A stretch of DNA of 64,000 bases from Bacillus sp. FJAT-49736. Lineage in GTDB: Bacteria > Bacillota > Bacilli > Bacillales > Bacillaceae_C. A model generated the notes under the pieces. It did no database searches, had not been told where the DNA came from, and saw only the letters and a list, made by a program, of their open reading frames with translations. The DNA lies in contig NZ_JAGYPI010000003.1 of NCBI RefSeq assembly GCF_018343615.1, positions 1 to 64,000 on the forward strand, in the 5' to 3' direction. A program made the translations under genes and the position numbers. Below are positions 25,565 to 35,280 of the stretch, one piece after another. How positions within the stretch are numbered: the stretch's first letter is position 1; each line of letters begins with the position of its first letter.

Positions 25565-25849
25565 ATGACTAAAAATTATCTATCGGGTTCTATTATCTTT
25601 TTTGGGGTTTGTTTGCTTATAAGTGCATGGTGGATTTCAAGTGGATTACGGGATATCCAATTTTCATCTGGGACAGGTGAAGTGACGGTTTCTCAGCAAG
25701 AGCAAGCTAATTATGAATTAATTATCGCAGATAAGAAAAATCTCATCTTATTTAATAAAGAAGTTGGTGAATATTGGATAAAATCCATTGATAATACAGG
25801 TACTTCTAATGGTTGGGTTCATCAGCCGGCACCAGGGTGGAGCGAATAG
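25565..25849 (+). CDS. Small single-helix membrane protein
   Basis: A 94-residue hypothetical protein with one N-terminal membrane helix (SGSIIFFGVCLLISAWWI, about residues 8-25) and a short extracytoplasmic part. The ATG at 25565 follows AAAGGGGATTGGGAA. No family recognised. It precedes the SASP gene by 218 bases. Confidence 0.6.
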   Translation: MTKNYLSGSIIFFGVCLLISAWWISSGLRDIQFSSGTGEVTVSQQEQANYELIIADKKNLILFNKEVGEYWIKSIDNTGTSNGWVHQPAPGWSE

Positions 25850-26067
25850 TTTTTGTAGTTTGATATAGCATAAGTGAAAGTACTAGTGTATTTAGATGTC
25901 CATTCGCAAGCGGATAATTGAAAAGATTAAATCGGTTGCCTGTGGAGAAGGTTAGAATAAATTCGAAATATACATTTGCTCTCCTACCTAGAAGAAATAA
26001 CATTAACATGATTAAAATGACACCTCCAGAGAACAATAATAGCAAACAGCAAGGAGGTTTCTTTTTT

Positions 26068-26265
26068 ATGAAAAATAACGATTCATTTACAGTAGCCGGA
26101 ACGAACATTGATGAAGTAAAGAGGAAAAATGCACAGTCAGGGATGTCCTACAATGAAGTAAAAGAATGGCTGGCAAGTACGACAGGCGGACGCGAAACGG
26201 CAATCTATAGCGATACGAATGTAGATGAGGTCAAAAGAAAAATTAACAGTATGAAGAACGAATGA
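26068..26265 (+). CDS. Gamma-type small acid-soluble spore protein (SspE-like)
   Basis: A 65-residue protein beginning MKNNDSFTVAGTNIDEVKRK. Two copies of a T/DTN(I/V)DEVKRK motif (residues about 12-20 and 49-57) flank an NAQSGMSYNEVKEWLAST segment, which is the layout of gamma-type SASPs. These are made in the forespore and degraded at germination as an amino acid store. The ATG at 26068 has AAGGAGG eight bases upstream; the longer open frame is not supported. A weak hairpin terminator (AGCCACCG...CGATGGCT) follows at 26266-26292. Its presence marks the organism as a spore former. Confidence 0.7.
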   Translation: MKNNDSFTVAGTNIDEVKRKNAQSGMSYNEVKEWLASTTGGRETAIYSDTNVDEVKRKINSMKNE

Positions 26266-26292
26266 GCCACCGTTTTTGACGATGGCTTTATT

Positions 26293-26606
26293 TGTATGTA
26301 TCTATGGCATTTTCGTAATCACTGTCGGTTCCTTCCAACTTGCATTTGGGGTTCTCTGCGGTTTTAAGGTGATCGGCATTGATTTAACCTTATTTTCTTC
26401 TATTGGACGTGACGTATCCACGGAGATCAGAATGATAAATTTTCACTTTGGTAGCTTAACAGCCCCTCCTTATAATGGAGTTTTGACTGATGTTCACAAC
26501 CAATTAAGTTAAAGGCAACAAAGGCAGTGGACCCGCATTCTAAGTTTTCAATCGGTTTGATATCCTGTAAAATGATTGAAGGCTTATCAAACGAGGAGGA
26601 AATATT
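26293..26606. other. Gap between the SASP and CPBP genes
   Basis: A 78-codon open frame exists (26276-26512) but it begins inside the SASP terminator and has no ribosome binding site. A stretch TTGATATCCTGTAAAAT near 26557-26573 may belong to the promoter of the CPBP gene. Nothing else is seen. Confidence 0.35.
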
Positions 26607-27497
26607 TTGGAAGGAAAAAGTAAGCTGCGTATGGTTGGCGGAATTATTATTAAATTAGTAATTTCTCTAATTTTAATGCTTGTACTGACTACAATCCTAT
26701 CAATTCCGGCACTAATTTATGCCATTGTTACTTCAGATGCTCCATTAGAAGCTGTCGCCGACCTTTCATTGGACGATCCAATTACAGGGTTATTGTCGGG
26801 AGCAGCATCTTTTTTTGGAGTGCTGTTAACCGTTTTAATTATGACAAAATTCAACAAACAAGCCATGAGAGCGATGGGATGGACGGATTTTTGGAAGAGT
26901 AAGAGAGAACTTGGTTTTGGTCTCATTCTAGGATTTGCTTCGATTACAATTGTTTTCCTTATTTTATGGGCTACAGGGCAAATTTATTTTGATCATTTCG
27001 AGTTGAATTTTTCATGGTCACTGCTTTTGGGACTAATTACGTTTATTTTTGTCGCCTTGAATGAGGAATTATTTTTCCGTGGATACATCATTTCAATATT
27101 AAGGCCCACTCATTCAAAAATTGTCATATACATCGTTTCAGCAGTTATCTTTAGCTGTGCTCACATTTTAAACGATAACGTCAAGCCCCTGGGCCTCATT
27201 AATATAGTATTGATTGGACTGTTGTTTGCGTATATGTTTTTAAAAACAAATCGTCTATGGATGCCAATGGGATACCATCTGACATGGAATTTCTTTCAAG
27301 GTAATGTCTGGGGATTTCAAGTAAGCGGAACAAACACCTCGAGCATTTTTCAGCCGAAAATTCACGACACAATTTTAACTGGAGGGGCATTTGGGCCGGA
27401 AGCGGGAATTTTAACAACGGTGATAATCATCGCTGGTTTTTTCGTGACGAAGTTCTTTTTACAAACGGAAAAAGAGGGTTTAATAAAAGAAATATAA
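26607..27497 (+). CDS. CPBP-family intramembrane metalloprotease
   Basis: A 296-residue membrane protein with about eight helices. The CPBP (CAAX protease and bacteriocin-processing) motifs are present: ALNEELFFRGYII (EExxxR) and later FSCAHI and GYHLTWNFFQG, which supply the His and Asn residues of the presumed zinc or catalytic site. TTG 26607 is the start, preceded by GAGGAGG. Members cleave membrane or prenylated substrates or confer bacteriocin immunity; the substrate here is unknown. A terminator follows. Confidence 0.85.
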   Translation: MEGKSKLRMVGGIIIKLVISLILMLVLTTILSIPALIYAIVTSDAPLEAVADLSLDDPITGLLSGAASFFGVLLTVLIMTKFNKQAMRAMGWTDFWKSKRELGFGLILGFASITIVFLILWATGQIYFDHFELNFSWSLLLGLITFIFVALNEELFFRGYIISILRPTHSKIVIYIVSAVIFSCAHILNDNVKPLGLINIVLIGLLFAYMFLKTNRLWMPMGYHLTWNFFQGNVWGFQVSGTNTSSIFQPKIHDTILTGGAFGPEAGILTTVIIIAGFFVTKFFLQTEKEGLIKEI

Positions 27498-27513
27498 TCT
27501 GAACTATCAATTT

Positions 27514-27538
27514 AGCGCCTTGTCAGGTGCTTTTTTTT
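27514..27538 (+). terminator. Intrinsic terminator after the CPBP protease gene
   Basis: AGCGCCT (27514-27520), loop TGTC, AGGTGCT and eight T residues. Confidence 0.8.
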
Positions 27539-27548
27539 ATAACATAAA

Positions 27549-27563
27549 TGGTGCCGAGCACCA
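27549..27563. repeat. Dispersed GGTGCC-type palindrome
   Basis: TGGTGCCGAGCACCA, a near-perfect 15-base palindrome of the same type as at 23689, 23733 and 60536. It lies between a terminator and the chemoreceptor promoter. Confidence 0.6.
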
Positions 27564-27614
27564 TGTGGTAGGCTGTCACAAATGTCGATATATGTTATTT
27601 TTTAAAGAATTCTG

Positions 27615-27643
27615 TTGAATGAACCTAAAGTAGATGGTACTAT
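27615..27643 (+). promoter_or_regulatory. Promoter of the chemoreceptor gene
   Basis: TTGAAT (27615-27620), a 17-base spacer and TACTAT (27638-27643) form a sigma-A-like promoter 100 bases before the gene. No convincing sigma-D promoter was seen, although motility genes often use one. Confidence 0.5.
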
Positions 27644-27742
27644 ATACTTATAATAATTTTGAAAATTTATAAAATGATGACTTTTTTGTAAAAAACATCG
27701 ATATTAATTTTCAGCATCTTTTTTTGAAAAGGGGGAAAGACA

Positions 27743-29530
27743 ATGAAGTTCATTCATTCTATTAAATTTAAGCTACCGGCACTAATGCTCCTTCTATTGG
27801 TTGTTCCACTTGTAATTGTAGGATTCATGTTTTATCAAAAGACTAGTATTTTGGAGCATGCTGTAATTCAAAAGGGGGATATGGAGAAGTTTTCAACAAA
27901 ATTTAAAAATATTTTTATTGAACATGAAGATCTAATAAAAAATTTCAGTTCTAAGTCACAAGTACAGTTTCAAACATATAATTTTACTGCTTCCTCCGCG
28001 CAAAAATTTACAAACATGCCAACTGTAAATGATCCAGTTAAGGAAGTGTTCTATCAAAAGTTTTTTAAAGATTTTGAAAACAAACATGAATATCTCTTAA
28101 ATACATATTTAGCTACAGAGAATGGAGAATTTTATTTATCTAATATCCCTCCTGAACAGGTGAATTTACAACAATTTGATCCACGACAAAGGGATTGGTA
28201 TATACAAGCAAAAAAGGCGAACGGAAAAGTCATTTGGACAGAACCATATATTGATACCGGCACTGGGAAATCGACTATTACTTTGGCGAAAGCAGTTACT
28301 GATTCAAATGGTCAAATTATTGGGGTTGTCGGTTTCGATTTTGATATGCAAAAGTTAGCGATTTTAATAAGGGATGGTGTTCGAAATACTACTATTATAG
28401 TAACGGCTATATTCTTATTAATCGGTATTGCTGCAATCACCCTATTCATTCGCAACTTTAATAAAATACTGACATCCTTGCGGAACGGAATGGCAGTAGT
28501 AGCAGATGGTGATTTGTCGATTGAAGCCATAAGAGAAAATCGGAAGGATGAGATGGGAGAACTTACAAAAAGCTTTAACGCAATGGTTTCTAATTTAAAA
28601 AATCTTGTAAGAAGAGTAATTGACACGTCCCAACAAGTTGCAGCTTCATCTGAGCAACTTAGTGCTAATGCCGATGAAACCTCGAAAGCTTCTGAACAAA
28701 TTGCTGATTCTATACAAGAGGTTTCATCTGGCGCAGATTTGCAGTTTGGAAGTGTCAAGCAAGCGAATCAGTTAGTTAGTAAGATTTCAGAGGATATATA
28801 TGATATATCATCCCGTGCTGAAAAAGTTGCCCATTCTTCGCAAGAGATGTTTGGAAAAGCACAGGTGGGCAGTGATATCGTTGGTAAAGCCATTGAACAA
28901 ATGGAAAATATCACAACGAATACGGAGAATACAGCCAAAGTCATTACCATGTTAAGTAAAAAATCTGAGGAAATTGAGGAAATTGTTACGATTATTAATG
29001 GAATTGCCGACCAAACTAATTTACTAGCTTTAAATGCAGCGATTGAAGCAGCCCGTGCAGGTGAACACGGAAAAGGCTTCGCAGTTGTGGCTGACGAGGT
29101 TCGTAAGCTTGCGGAGCAATCCAGCCAATCAACAAAGCGAATTGGAGAAATCATTCAAGAGATTCAAGCCAATACTCTTAAGGCTGTTGAATCAATGAAC
29201 TTCGGCGGGAATGCAGTGCATAAAGGAACAGAATTGGTAGGGGATGCAGGAACATCATTTGCAGATATTTCATTGGCCGTTAATGATGTCACCGAGCGAA
29301 TGCTGGAGGTATCTCAGTCAATTGAACAAATTCATCATCATACAAATTCACTAGTTGAATCCATAAAAAATGTAAGCAACATAACTGATCAAACAACTGA
29401 ACATACTCAGGAGGTGGCGGCAGCAACGGAAGAACAAACCGCTTCTATGCAGGAAGTAAGTGCAGCAACTAAACTACTAGCAAATATGGCTCAGGAACTT
29501 CTGGATGTTGCAAACCAATTTAAAGTATAG
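27743..29530 (+). CDS. Methyl-accepting chemotaxis protein with Cache sensor
   Basis: A 595-residue transmembrane chemoreceptor. The first membrane helix is at residues 10-28. It is followed by an extracellular dCache-like domain (about 35-205; [20 protein letters not shown] and VVGFDFD are typical). The second membrane helix (about 212-232), HAMP linker (233-285) and a long coiled coil follow. The signalling tip [20 protein letters not shown] and [18 protein letters not shown] binds CheA and CheW. Q/E-rich methylation helices flank the tip. The ligand cannot be told from sequence. GGGGG lies upstream of the ATG, and a terminator follows. Confidence 0.92.
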   Translation: MKFIHSIKFKLPALMLLLLVVPLVIVGFMFYQKTSILEHAVIQKGDMEKFSTKFKNIFIEHEDLIKNFSSKSQVQFQTYNFTASSAQKFTNMPTVNDPVKEVFYQKFFKDFENKHEYLLNTYLATENGEFYLSNIPPEQVNLQQFDPRQRDWYIQAKKANGKVIWTEPYIDTGTGKSTITLAKAVTDSNGQIIGVVGFDFDMQKLAILIRDGVRNTTIIVTAIFLLIGIAAITLFIRNFNKILTSLRNGMAVVADGDLSIEAIRENRKDEMGELTKSFNAMVSNLKNLVRRVIDTSQQVAASSEQLSANADETSKASEQIADSIQEVSSGADLQFGSVKQANQLVSKISEDIYDISSRAEKVAHSSQEMFGKAQVGSDIVGKAIEQMENITTNTENTAKVITMLSKKSEEIEEIVTIINGIADQTNLLALNAAIEAARAGEHGKGFAVVADEVRKLAEQSSQSTKRIGEIIQEIQANTLKAVESMNFGGNAVHKGTELVGDAGTSFADISLAVNDVTERMLEVSQSIEQIHHHTNSLVESIKNVSNITDQTTEHTQEVAAATEEQTASMQEVSAATKLLANMAQELLDVANQFKV

Positions 29531-29561
29531 AGAAATGAATGTAAAGCAATATATATAATAG

Positions 29562-29597
29562 AAACTAGTCCTTTGCTTGGTGGAGGGCTAGTTTTTC
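29562..29597 (+). terminator. Intrinsic terminator after the chemoreceptor gene
   Basis: AAACTAGTCCT (29562-29572) pairs with AGGGCTAGTTT (29584-29594), followed by further T residues. The next 340 bases contain no gene that I can support. Confidence 0.8.
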
Positions 29598-29943
29598 TTT
29601 GCCGTTTTTTTGCGTTTTCTACTAACTATTCGCAGTTCAATAGAAGTAGCAATCATAGAAAGATGATATTATCCATTAACAACTTGAAAGTATCCATGGG
29701 TACATCACATCTGGGCGTATTCGAATTAAGGAGATTCTTAAATTTATCAATTTTACATTCTTATTATTCTTTCTTTATATCCTAGAGAGTGAACCCAAAT
29801 CAATTACCCTTCCACTTATTACTCCTATTGGGTTAATTAGGAAACCCCTTTATTATAAATTCTGTTTACCAAATTCCTTTTATTCACTATAATTACACTT
29901 GCTGCTTAAAAAATAATGAGATTATTTCTGGGGGGAATAATTA

Positions 29944-30549
29944 ATGAAGAAAAAATTATTCATCGCAATAATGATACTTTGTGTGTCATTTGGATTATTA
30001 GCTGGGTGTGGCGGACCAAAGCCAGAGGAGACAGTTAATGATTTTTTAACTTCTATTAAAAATGGTGATTATAAAAAAGCAATTACCTACGTCCATTTAA
30101 GTTCCTCAGATCAGGAATTTAATTTGAAGAATTTTAACGAAGATAACGATGGAATTAATGGTAAAGTTTTATTTAAAGCATTGGCATCAAACTATAAATT
30201 TGAAAAGCCTGTAGTTGTATCGACTAATGATAATTCCGCGAAAGTGAAAGTGAAGATTACATCTGTTGATATGCAAATGGCTATAACAAAGGCACTAGGA
30301 GAAGTAATGCCTATGGCTTTTGCTAGTGCATTTAGCGAGAGTGAGAATTCTGATGATGAAATGACAAAATTAATGGAAACAACTCTTGTTAAGGATATGA
30401 CGGATAAAAATGCAACAATGTCCACCCGTGAAGTAACACTGAATCTCAAGAAAGATAAAGATGGTAATTACAAAATTGTTTCAGATAATAACTTAATGGA
30501 AGCAGTAATGGCAAACGCTGATGCTCTAAACAAAATGTTTAATGAATAA
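29944..30549 (+). CDS. Secreted lipoprotein (DUF4878/DUF5105-like)
   Basis: A 201-residue lipoprotein. Residues 1-21 are a signal peptide with lipobox LLAGC. PEETVNDFLTSIKNGDYKKA is the usual opening of the small alpha+beta NTF2-like domain found in DUF4878 proteins, and VTLNLKKDKDGNYKIVSDNN is its closing strand pair. The ATG has GGGGG upstream. It is attached to the outer face of the membrane; function unknown. A terminator is found 115 bases downstream. Confidence 0.75.
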   Translation: MKKKLFIAIMILCVSFGLLAGCGGPKPEETVNDFLTSIKNGDYKKAITYVHLSSSDQEFNLKNFNEDNDGINGKVLFKALASNYKFEKPVVVSTNDNSAKVKVKITSVDMQMAITKALGEVMPMAFASAFSESENSDDEMTKLMETTLVKDMTDKNATMSTREVTLNLKKDKDGNYKIVSDNNLMEAVMANADALNKMFNE

Positions 30550-30664
30550 TAGTGTAATCAAGCAGTGTTAGAGATTGGCAAAATCTAATATAACCTCAGA
30601 CAAACTGGCGCCTGTTTTGGAATAAGATTAATTCAAGTAGAACTTGGAATGCTAAGAAGTCATA

Positions 30665-30697
30665 AAAAACTCATTCTTATTAGAATGGGTTTTTTAT
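30665..30697 (+). terminator. Intrinsic terminator
   Basis: AAAAACTCATTCT (30665-30677), TATT loop, AGAATGGGTTTTTT. It lies behind the lipoprotein gene. Confidence 0.8.
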
Positions 30698-30699
30698 CC

Positions 30700-30860
30700 A
30701 TGGGGAAATCATATTGGTTTATTTGAGTACAAGGATGGAGATGAGAAGAATGGAAAGATGAAGGCATTGAAAAGGTAACCGACATAGACGAAATTAATTT
30801 CGATGTTATATGAATGAGAATATTTAAGCCGTGTCTTAGCAGTGATACATGGCTTTTATT
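30700..30860 (+). pseudogene. Probable gene remnant and terminator
   Basis: A frame ending at TGA 30812 reads EEWKDEGIEKVTDIDEINFD, which looks like the C-terminus of a protein, but the frame is closed just upstream. A second hairpin follows at 30826-30855 (AAGCCGTGT with ACATGGCTT, then TTTATTTATTTTT), as expected behind a gene. The upstream part is missing, so the family cannot be named. Confidence 0.35.
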
Positions 30861-31009
30861 TATTTTTACAATTATGTTAGGAAATCGCTAACTAGTGTTT
30901 TCACCATTTAGTGAGCTTCATCAAAGAACTCTATATTCATGAAAAAGGAATATCAAAAAGATTGTCGAATGAATTATTTTATAGTATCAAAGAAAAAGGA
31001 GTAATTCTG

Positions 31010-32101
31010 TTGAATAAAATAAAAGCTTTATCTATTAAAGATCAGTCCCGAATCATCGTAATCTCCGACATTCACGGAGAATTAGAGCTTTTTAAAGAGC
31101 TTTTAGATAAGGTGCAATTTAGTAAAGAAGACTATCTTATCATAAATGGTGACCTTTGTGAAAAAGGTGCAAATAGCACGGGGGTTGTTCGTTACGTGAT
31201 AGAGCTTGCAGCACAGAATCCAAGGGTTCATGTAATAGAAGGCAATTGTGATGCGTTAGTAGAAGAGCTTCTTAATGAAAATCCGCAGCTAATAAACTAT
31301 TTATGTGCCAGAAAGCATTCGATTATGAACGAATGGCTAGAGCAGATTGAATTTTCTATTACAATTGACACTAGTATACAAGAAGTTAAGGAGCAATTAT
31401 TAACACATTTTTCTGAGGAAATCATGTGGTTGTCCGAACTGCCGACAGCAATAGAAACGGATCAATATATTTTTGTTCACGCCGGACTGGAGGATATTGA
31501 TAACTGGAAAGATACAGATAGGGATAATGCCATATCTATTCCGGAATTTTTATATAAGTCCCATCGTGCAAATAAAAACGTTATAGTAGGCCATTGGCCT
31601 GTTGGGAATTATTCTAGCAAAATACTATCCAACAATCCTATTATCGACTTGGAGAAAAAAATAATTGCCATTGACGGCGGTAATAATGTAAAAAATTCAG
31701 GGCAATTAAATGCCTTTATCATTCAACCAAGTTCTTCAGAGAATATTTATTCTTATACATACGTCGATCATTTTCGAAAAATCAATGCTGTAATTGATTT
31801 TGAGGCTGATACTGTCATGACTGGGTCCATTTCTTATGTGGACTATCGCATCTTACCTCTGGAAAGAGGAGATTATTTTACCTTGTGCCAACAAGTAGAA
31901 ACAGGTGAACAGGTATATGTAAAAAATGAATATATCCATCAAACAGACAATGGTTTTGAAGTAAAAAAAGAAGTATCCTGTGCACAAATAAATGTAAAAA
32001 AGGGAGATATCATTTCTGTACTGGATGATACTTGTGCAGGATATGCATTAATAAAGAATAACGGAATCGTAGGATGGGTTCCTAAGGAAGTACTACAGTA
32101 A
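31010..32101 (+). CDS. Calcineurin-like metallophosphoesterase
   Basis: A 363-residue cytoplasmic phosphoesterase. The dinuclear metal motifs appear in order: SDIHGELELF (DxH), INGDLCEKG (GD), EGNCDAL (GNxD/H), HAGLED and GHWPVG. Such proteins include PrpE-type diadenosine or protein phosphatases. TTG 31010 is chosen because AAAGGAG lies at the right distance; the frame is open back to 30911 without a site. The last 60 or so residues look like a small beta-rich SH3-like domain (NVKKGDIISVLDDTCAGYAL, GWVPKEVL), unusual for this family. Confidence 0.75.
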   Translation: MNKIKALSIKDQSRIIVISDIHGELELFKELLDKVQFSKEDYLIINGDLCEKGANSTGVVRYVIELAAQNPRVHVIEGNCDALVEELLNENPQLINYLCARKHSIMNEWLEQIEFSITIDTSIQEVKEQLLTHFSEEIMWLSELPTAIETDQYIFVHAGLEDIDNWKDTDRDNAISIPEFLYKSHRANKNVIVGHWPVGNYSSKILSNNPIIDLEKKIIAIDGGNNVKNSGQLNAFIIQPSSSENIYSYTYVDHFRKINAVIDFEADTVMTGSISYVDYRILPLERGDYFTLCQQVETGEQVYVKNEYIHQTDNGFEVKKEVSCAQINVKKGDIISVLDDTCAGYALIKNNGIVGWVPKEVLQ

Positions 32102-32265
32102 AAATATAGTCAAGCCCACAGACAACCGGGTTTGGCTTATTTCATCTTAATAAAGTGTTGCTTGGAACTTCGGAGAGGAGCAACACATGAATATAGAAAA
32201 TTTATTTCCATCACTCCTATTTTAAGCATATTTATAAAACAAGAAACAAAATAGGAGGATTGTCC

Positions 32266-32916
32266 ATGTACTATCCCTCAAATCAAAAACCATACAGAAA
32301 TAAGGCTCCCCGAATAATGACTGTGATAGGGACTGCAAATCTTCTCTGCAGGCCAGATACAGTACGGATTCATTTAGAAGTTATGACAGAAAATGAATTA
32401 TTATCTCAGGCTCAGCAGGAAAACGCTGCGAAAATGAACCAGGTTATTCAAGCCCTTTTACAAACTGGCTTCCCTAAAGATAATATACAAACAGCATCTT
32501 ATAATATTTTCCCTAAATATGATTACATGGAAGGAAAACAAGTTTTTAGAGGCTACCAAGTAAGTAATGCCATTATGGTAAAAATAATAAATGTCACTCA
32601 AGCGGGTAAAATTATTGATTTAGCTGTTAATAATGGAGTCAATCACGTCTCGAATATACAATTTTCTTTAGAAAATCAGCAGGTTTATTACCAAGAAACC
32701 TTAAGTAATGCTTTAAGAAATGCTTTAGCAAAGGCGAAGACGATATCCGAGACGCTAAATATTGATTTTGACACAATTCCTCTTAAAATTACGGAAGAGA
32801 TAAGTGAATTGCCGCATCCCCTTCAAAAATTCGCCACTGGTACTTCTACACCGATTGAACCAGGGGAGATTGAAATTCATGCACTTGTCAAAGTTCAATT
32901 TAGATATAATATTTAA
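32266..32916 (+). CDS. SIMPL-domain protein (DUF541)
   Basis: A 216-residue protein of the SIMPL/DUF541 family, recognised by VIGTANLLCRPDTVRIHLEV, NIQTASYNIFPKYDY and the later GVNHVSNIQFSL. The ATG at 32266 follows AGGAGG. Unlike many family members it has no obvious signal peptide, so it may stay in the cytoplasm. Function unknown; some members are linked to oxidative stress or periplasmic assemblies. Confidence 0.8.
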   Translation: MYYPSNQKPYRNKAPRIMTVIGTANLLCRPDTVRIHLEVMTENELLSQAQQENAAKMNQVIQALLQTGFPKDNIQTASYNIFPKYDYMEGKQVFRGYQVSNAIMVKIINVTQAGKIIDLAVNNGVNHVSNIQFSLENQQVYYQETLSNALRNALAKAKTISETLNIDFDTIPLKITEEISELPHPLQKFATGTSTPIEPGEIEIHALVKVQFRYNI

Positions 32917-32995
32917 TTGTATATTTCGAATTTATTGACAACGCCTTAAACATATGAAAACATCAAAGGAAAAAAGCATAATGGAGGGATAAAAG

Positions 32996-34186
32996 ATGCA
33001 ATACAATTTTGACCAAGAAATAAATCGATTAAATACAAATTCTGTGAAATGGGATGAAACAGAAAATATTTTTGGAGAAAAGGATCTTATCCCTTTGTTT
33101 GTGGCAGACATGGACTTTAGGGTACCAGAACCCGTAATAGAAGCGATTAAAAAGCGGGCAGAGCATGGTGTTTTTGGCTATACAGCTAGGGATGACTCTT
33201 ACTATGAAGCAATCGTTGGTTGGATGAAAAGAAGACATCATTGGGAGATAGAAAAAGAATGGATTATTCATGTACCTGGTGTTGTTCCAGCCCTTGGGAT
33301 GATCGTTAATACCTTTACAAAGCCGGGAGATAAAATTATTATTCAGCCTCCGGTTTATCATCCGTTTGCCAATGTAGTGGAGAAGAATGACAGAGTGATT
33401 GTACCGAACCCGTTAAAATTTGAAGATGGGCGGTATGTAATGGACTTAGAAGATCTTGAAAATAAAATAGATTCTGATGTAAAGATGATCATTATTTCCA
33501 GTCCTCACAATCCAGTTGGAAGGGTATGGACAAAAGAGGAACTGATGCAGTTAGGGGAAATCTGCCTTAAACATAATGTTCTTGTCGTATCTGATGAGAT
33601 CCATTTTGATTTGCTTTTAAAGGGAAATCAGCATACACCTTTTGCCTCTATTTCTGAGGAATTTGCAAATCACTCGATTATTTGTACAGCACCCAGTAAA
33701 ACCTTTAATCTTGCTGGGTTGCAAACCTCGAATATTATTATCCCGAATAACAATTTTCGAGAACAATTTACCAACACACTAGAATCACTTTTAATTGGCA
33801 TGACAAGTACTTTTGGACTTGTTGCTACCGAGAGTGCTTATCTCTATGGGGATGAATGGTTGGAACAATTGCTTGACTATTTAGGCCATAACTTAGACTT
33901 TGTAACCGACTATATTCAGAAAAACATCCCTGAATTAAAAGTAATTCAAACGGAAGGCACATATTTAGTTTGGATTGACTGCAGAAAGCTAGGCTTTGAT
34001 AGGAAAACATTAGAACAATTTATGCTTAAAGAAGCAAAGGTAGCATTGAATCAAGGGTATATTTTCGGGGAAAGCGGAGATGGCTTCGTTAGAATGAATA
34101 TTGCATGTCGGCGTTCTATTTTGGAAGAAGGGTTAACGAGAATAGAGAAAGCTGTAAAGAATATTAGAGGTGTGAATTCAAAATAG
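32996..34186 (+). CDS. patB: MalY/PatB-type aminotransferase (C-S lyase)
   Basis: A 396-residue cytoplasmic PLP enzyme of the MalY/PatB class of fold-type I aminotransferases. MDFRVPEPVIEAI and GVFGYT near the N-terminus are typical. The pyridine-binding Asp and following residues are in SDEIHFDLL, the PLP lysine is in APSKTFNLAGLQ, and the carboxylate-binding Arg is in FVRMNIACRR. In Bacillus, PatB acts as a cystathionine beta-lyase/cysteine desulfhydrase. The ATG has GGAGGG upstream. Terminator follows. Confidence 0.88.
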   Translation: MQYNFDQEINRLNTNSVKWDETENIFGEKDLIPLFVADMDFRVPEPVIEAIKKRAEHGVFGYTARDDSYYEAIVGWMKRRHHWEIEKEWIIHVPGVVPALGMIVNTFTKPGDKIIIQPPVYHPFANVVEKNDRVIVPNPLKFEDGRYVMDLEDLENKIDSDVKMIIISSPHNPVGRVWTKEELMQLGEICLKHNVLVVSDEIHFDLLLKGNQHTPFASISEEFANHSIICTAPSKTFNLAGLQTSNIIIPNNNFREQFTNTLESLLIGMTSTFGLVATESAYLYGDEWLEQLLDYLGHNLDFVTDYIQKNIPELKVIQTEGTYLVWIDCRKLGFDRKTLEQFMLKEAKVALNQGYIFGESGDGFVRMNIACRRSILEEGLTRIEKAVKNIRGVNSK

Positions 34187-34217
34187 CAGGAAGGGCAATT
34201 GTATAATCCGAATGAAG

Positions 34218-34248
34218 GATTCTGAGTGCTAGGACTCGGAGTCTTTTT
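34218..34248 (+). terminator. Intrinsic terminator after patB
   Basis: GATTCTGAGT (34218-34227) pairs with ACTCGGAGTC (34234-34243) using G-U pairs, followed by TTTTT. The 290 bases from here to the kinase gene hold only AT-rich promoter-like DNA, including a TATAAT near 34485 and an orphan AAAGGAG near 34401. Confidence 0.75.
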
Positions 34249-34540
34249 ATTATATTAATAAGGTTTTTGTCCGTATAAGTTGTTGCAATTCTTATAATGC
34301 TATAAATCCTGATTTAGCCTTATTATGGGGCATCTTTTGTTAAGAACGTTATTCATTCTCTGTTATAAAGATTGTCTTCTATAAAAGAAACAAAGCTTAT
34401 GAAAGGAGTTTTAATAAAGCAAACATCTTCTTAAATAATAGAATTAACATTTGTAAAAATTAGAATTTTATTATATTTTGAATCTATAATAATATGCTAA
34501 ATAAAATTGCAAATGGAATCTCCATTATGAAGGAGTCATT

Positions 34541-35278
34541 ATGAATGAATCAGTTTTTACCATATTAATTTTATGTGGTTTAGGAATACCGATTGCGAGC
34601 TATGTCATATTGCTATTATTAGGATTTTTCGGAAAAGAGTTTGATTATTTACAGATAGAAAATAAGAAAATTGAAATGGAAAAGGAACTGCATCGTGTTG
34701 AGTATTTACAGTTAAGCCAACAGATTCAGCCACATTTTTTATTTAACTCGCTAAATTCCATGTTGTCGTTAAGTCGTTTAGGGAGAATTCAAGATGTAAG
34801 TCATGCCTTGGAAGAGTTTTCGCAGTTTATCCGCTACAAATATGTGGAGAAGGAATCGCTTGTTTCCTTTGAAAAAGAATTAACCTATACATCTCATTAT
34901 ATTTCCATCCAGAAGATTCGATTTGGTAATCATTTGCATATTCAGTACCAAATTGATGAAAAAGCAGAATCTACTTGTTTACCGCCGTATATTTTACAGA
35001 CACTTGTTGAAAATGCGTTTAAACATGGGTTAGAGAAAAAAAGCGGGACGAAGCAATTAGTCATCTCCCTAGCGAGAAGTGGAAGTTGGGTCACTTTATC
35101 TGTGAGTGATAATGGACCTGGAATAGATGTAGAAAAGAGTGGCCATTTAGGAGTAGGTTTAGAGAATATTAGAAAACGCTTATCTTTACTTTTTGATTTA
35201 TATACGGACGTTTCTTTAATAAGAAAGAATAATATCACGATTGCTAAAGCGGTTTGGCCATATACGCCGGAGGGATAA
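34541..35278 (+). CDS. LytS/YesM-type sensor histidine kinase, short
   Basis: A 245-residue membrane-bound histidine kinase with one N-terminal membrane helix (about residues 6-29) and no extracellular sensor domain. The dimerisation/phospho-acceptor motif is LSQQIQPHFLFNSLNSMLSL (His_kinase PF06580). The ATP-binding domain follows: LVENAFKHGL (N box), SVSDNGPGID (G1) and GVGLENIRKRL (G2). The ATG is preceded by GAAGGAG. The response regulator starts two bases after its stop codon. Since it lacks a sensor domain, another membrane protein may supply the signal. Confidence 0.88.
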   Translation: MNESVFTILILCGLGIPIASYVILLLLGFFGKEFDYLQIENKKIEMEKELHRVEYLQLSQQIQPHFLFNSLNSMLSLSRLGRIQDVSHALEEFSQFIRYKYVEKESLVSFEKELTYTSHYISIQKIRFGNHLHIQYQIDEKAESTCLPPYILQTLVENAFKHGLEKKSGTKQLVISLARSGSWVTLSVSDNGPGIDVEKSGHLGVGLENIRKRLSLLFDLYTDVSLIRKNNITIAKAVWPYTPEG

Positions 35279-35280
35279 AG

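Noticed and set aside
26276-26512. 78-codon frame starting inside the SASP terminator
   Set aside because: It has no ribosome binding site, an unconvincing composition, and begins within a terminator hairpin.
29573-29785. 70-codon frame behind the chemoreceptor gene
   Set aside because: It starts inside the terminator stem loop and has no translation signal or recognisable motif.
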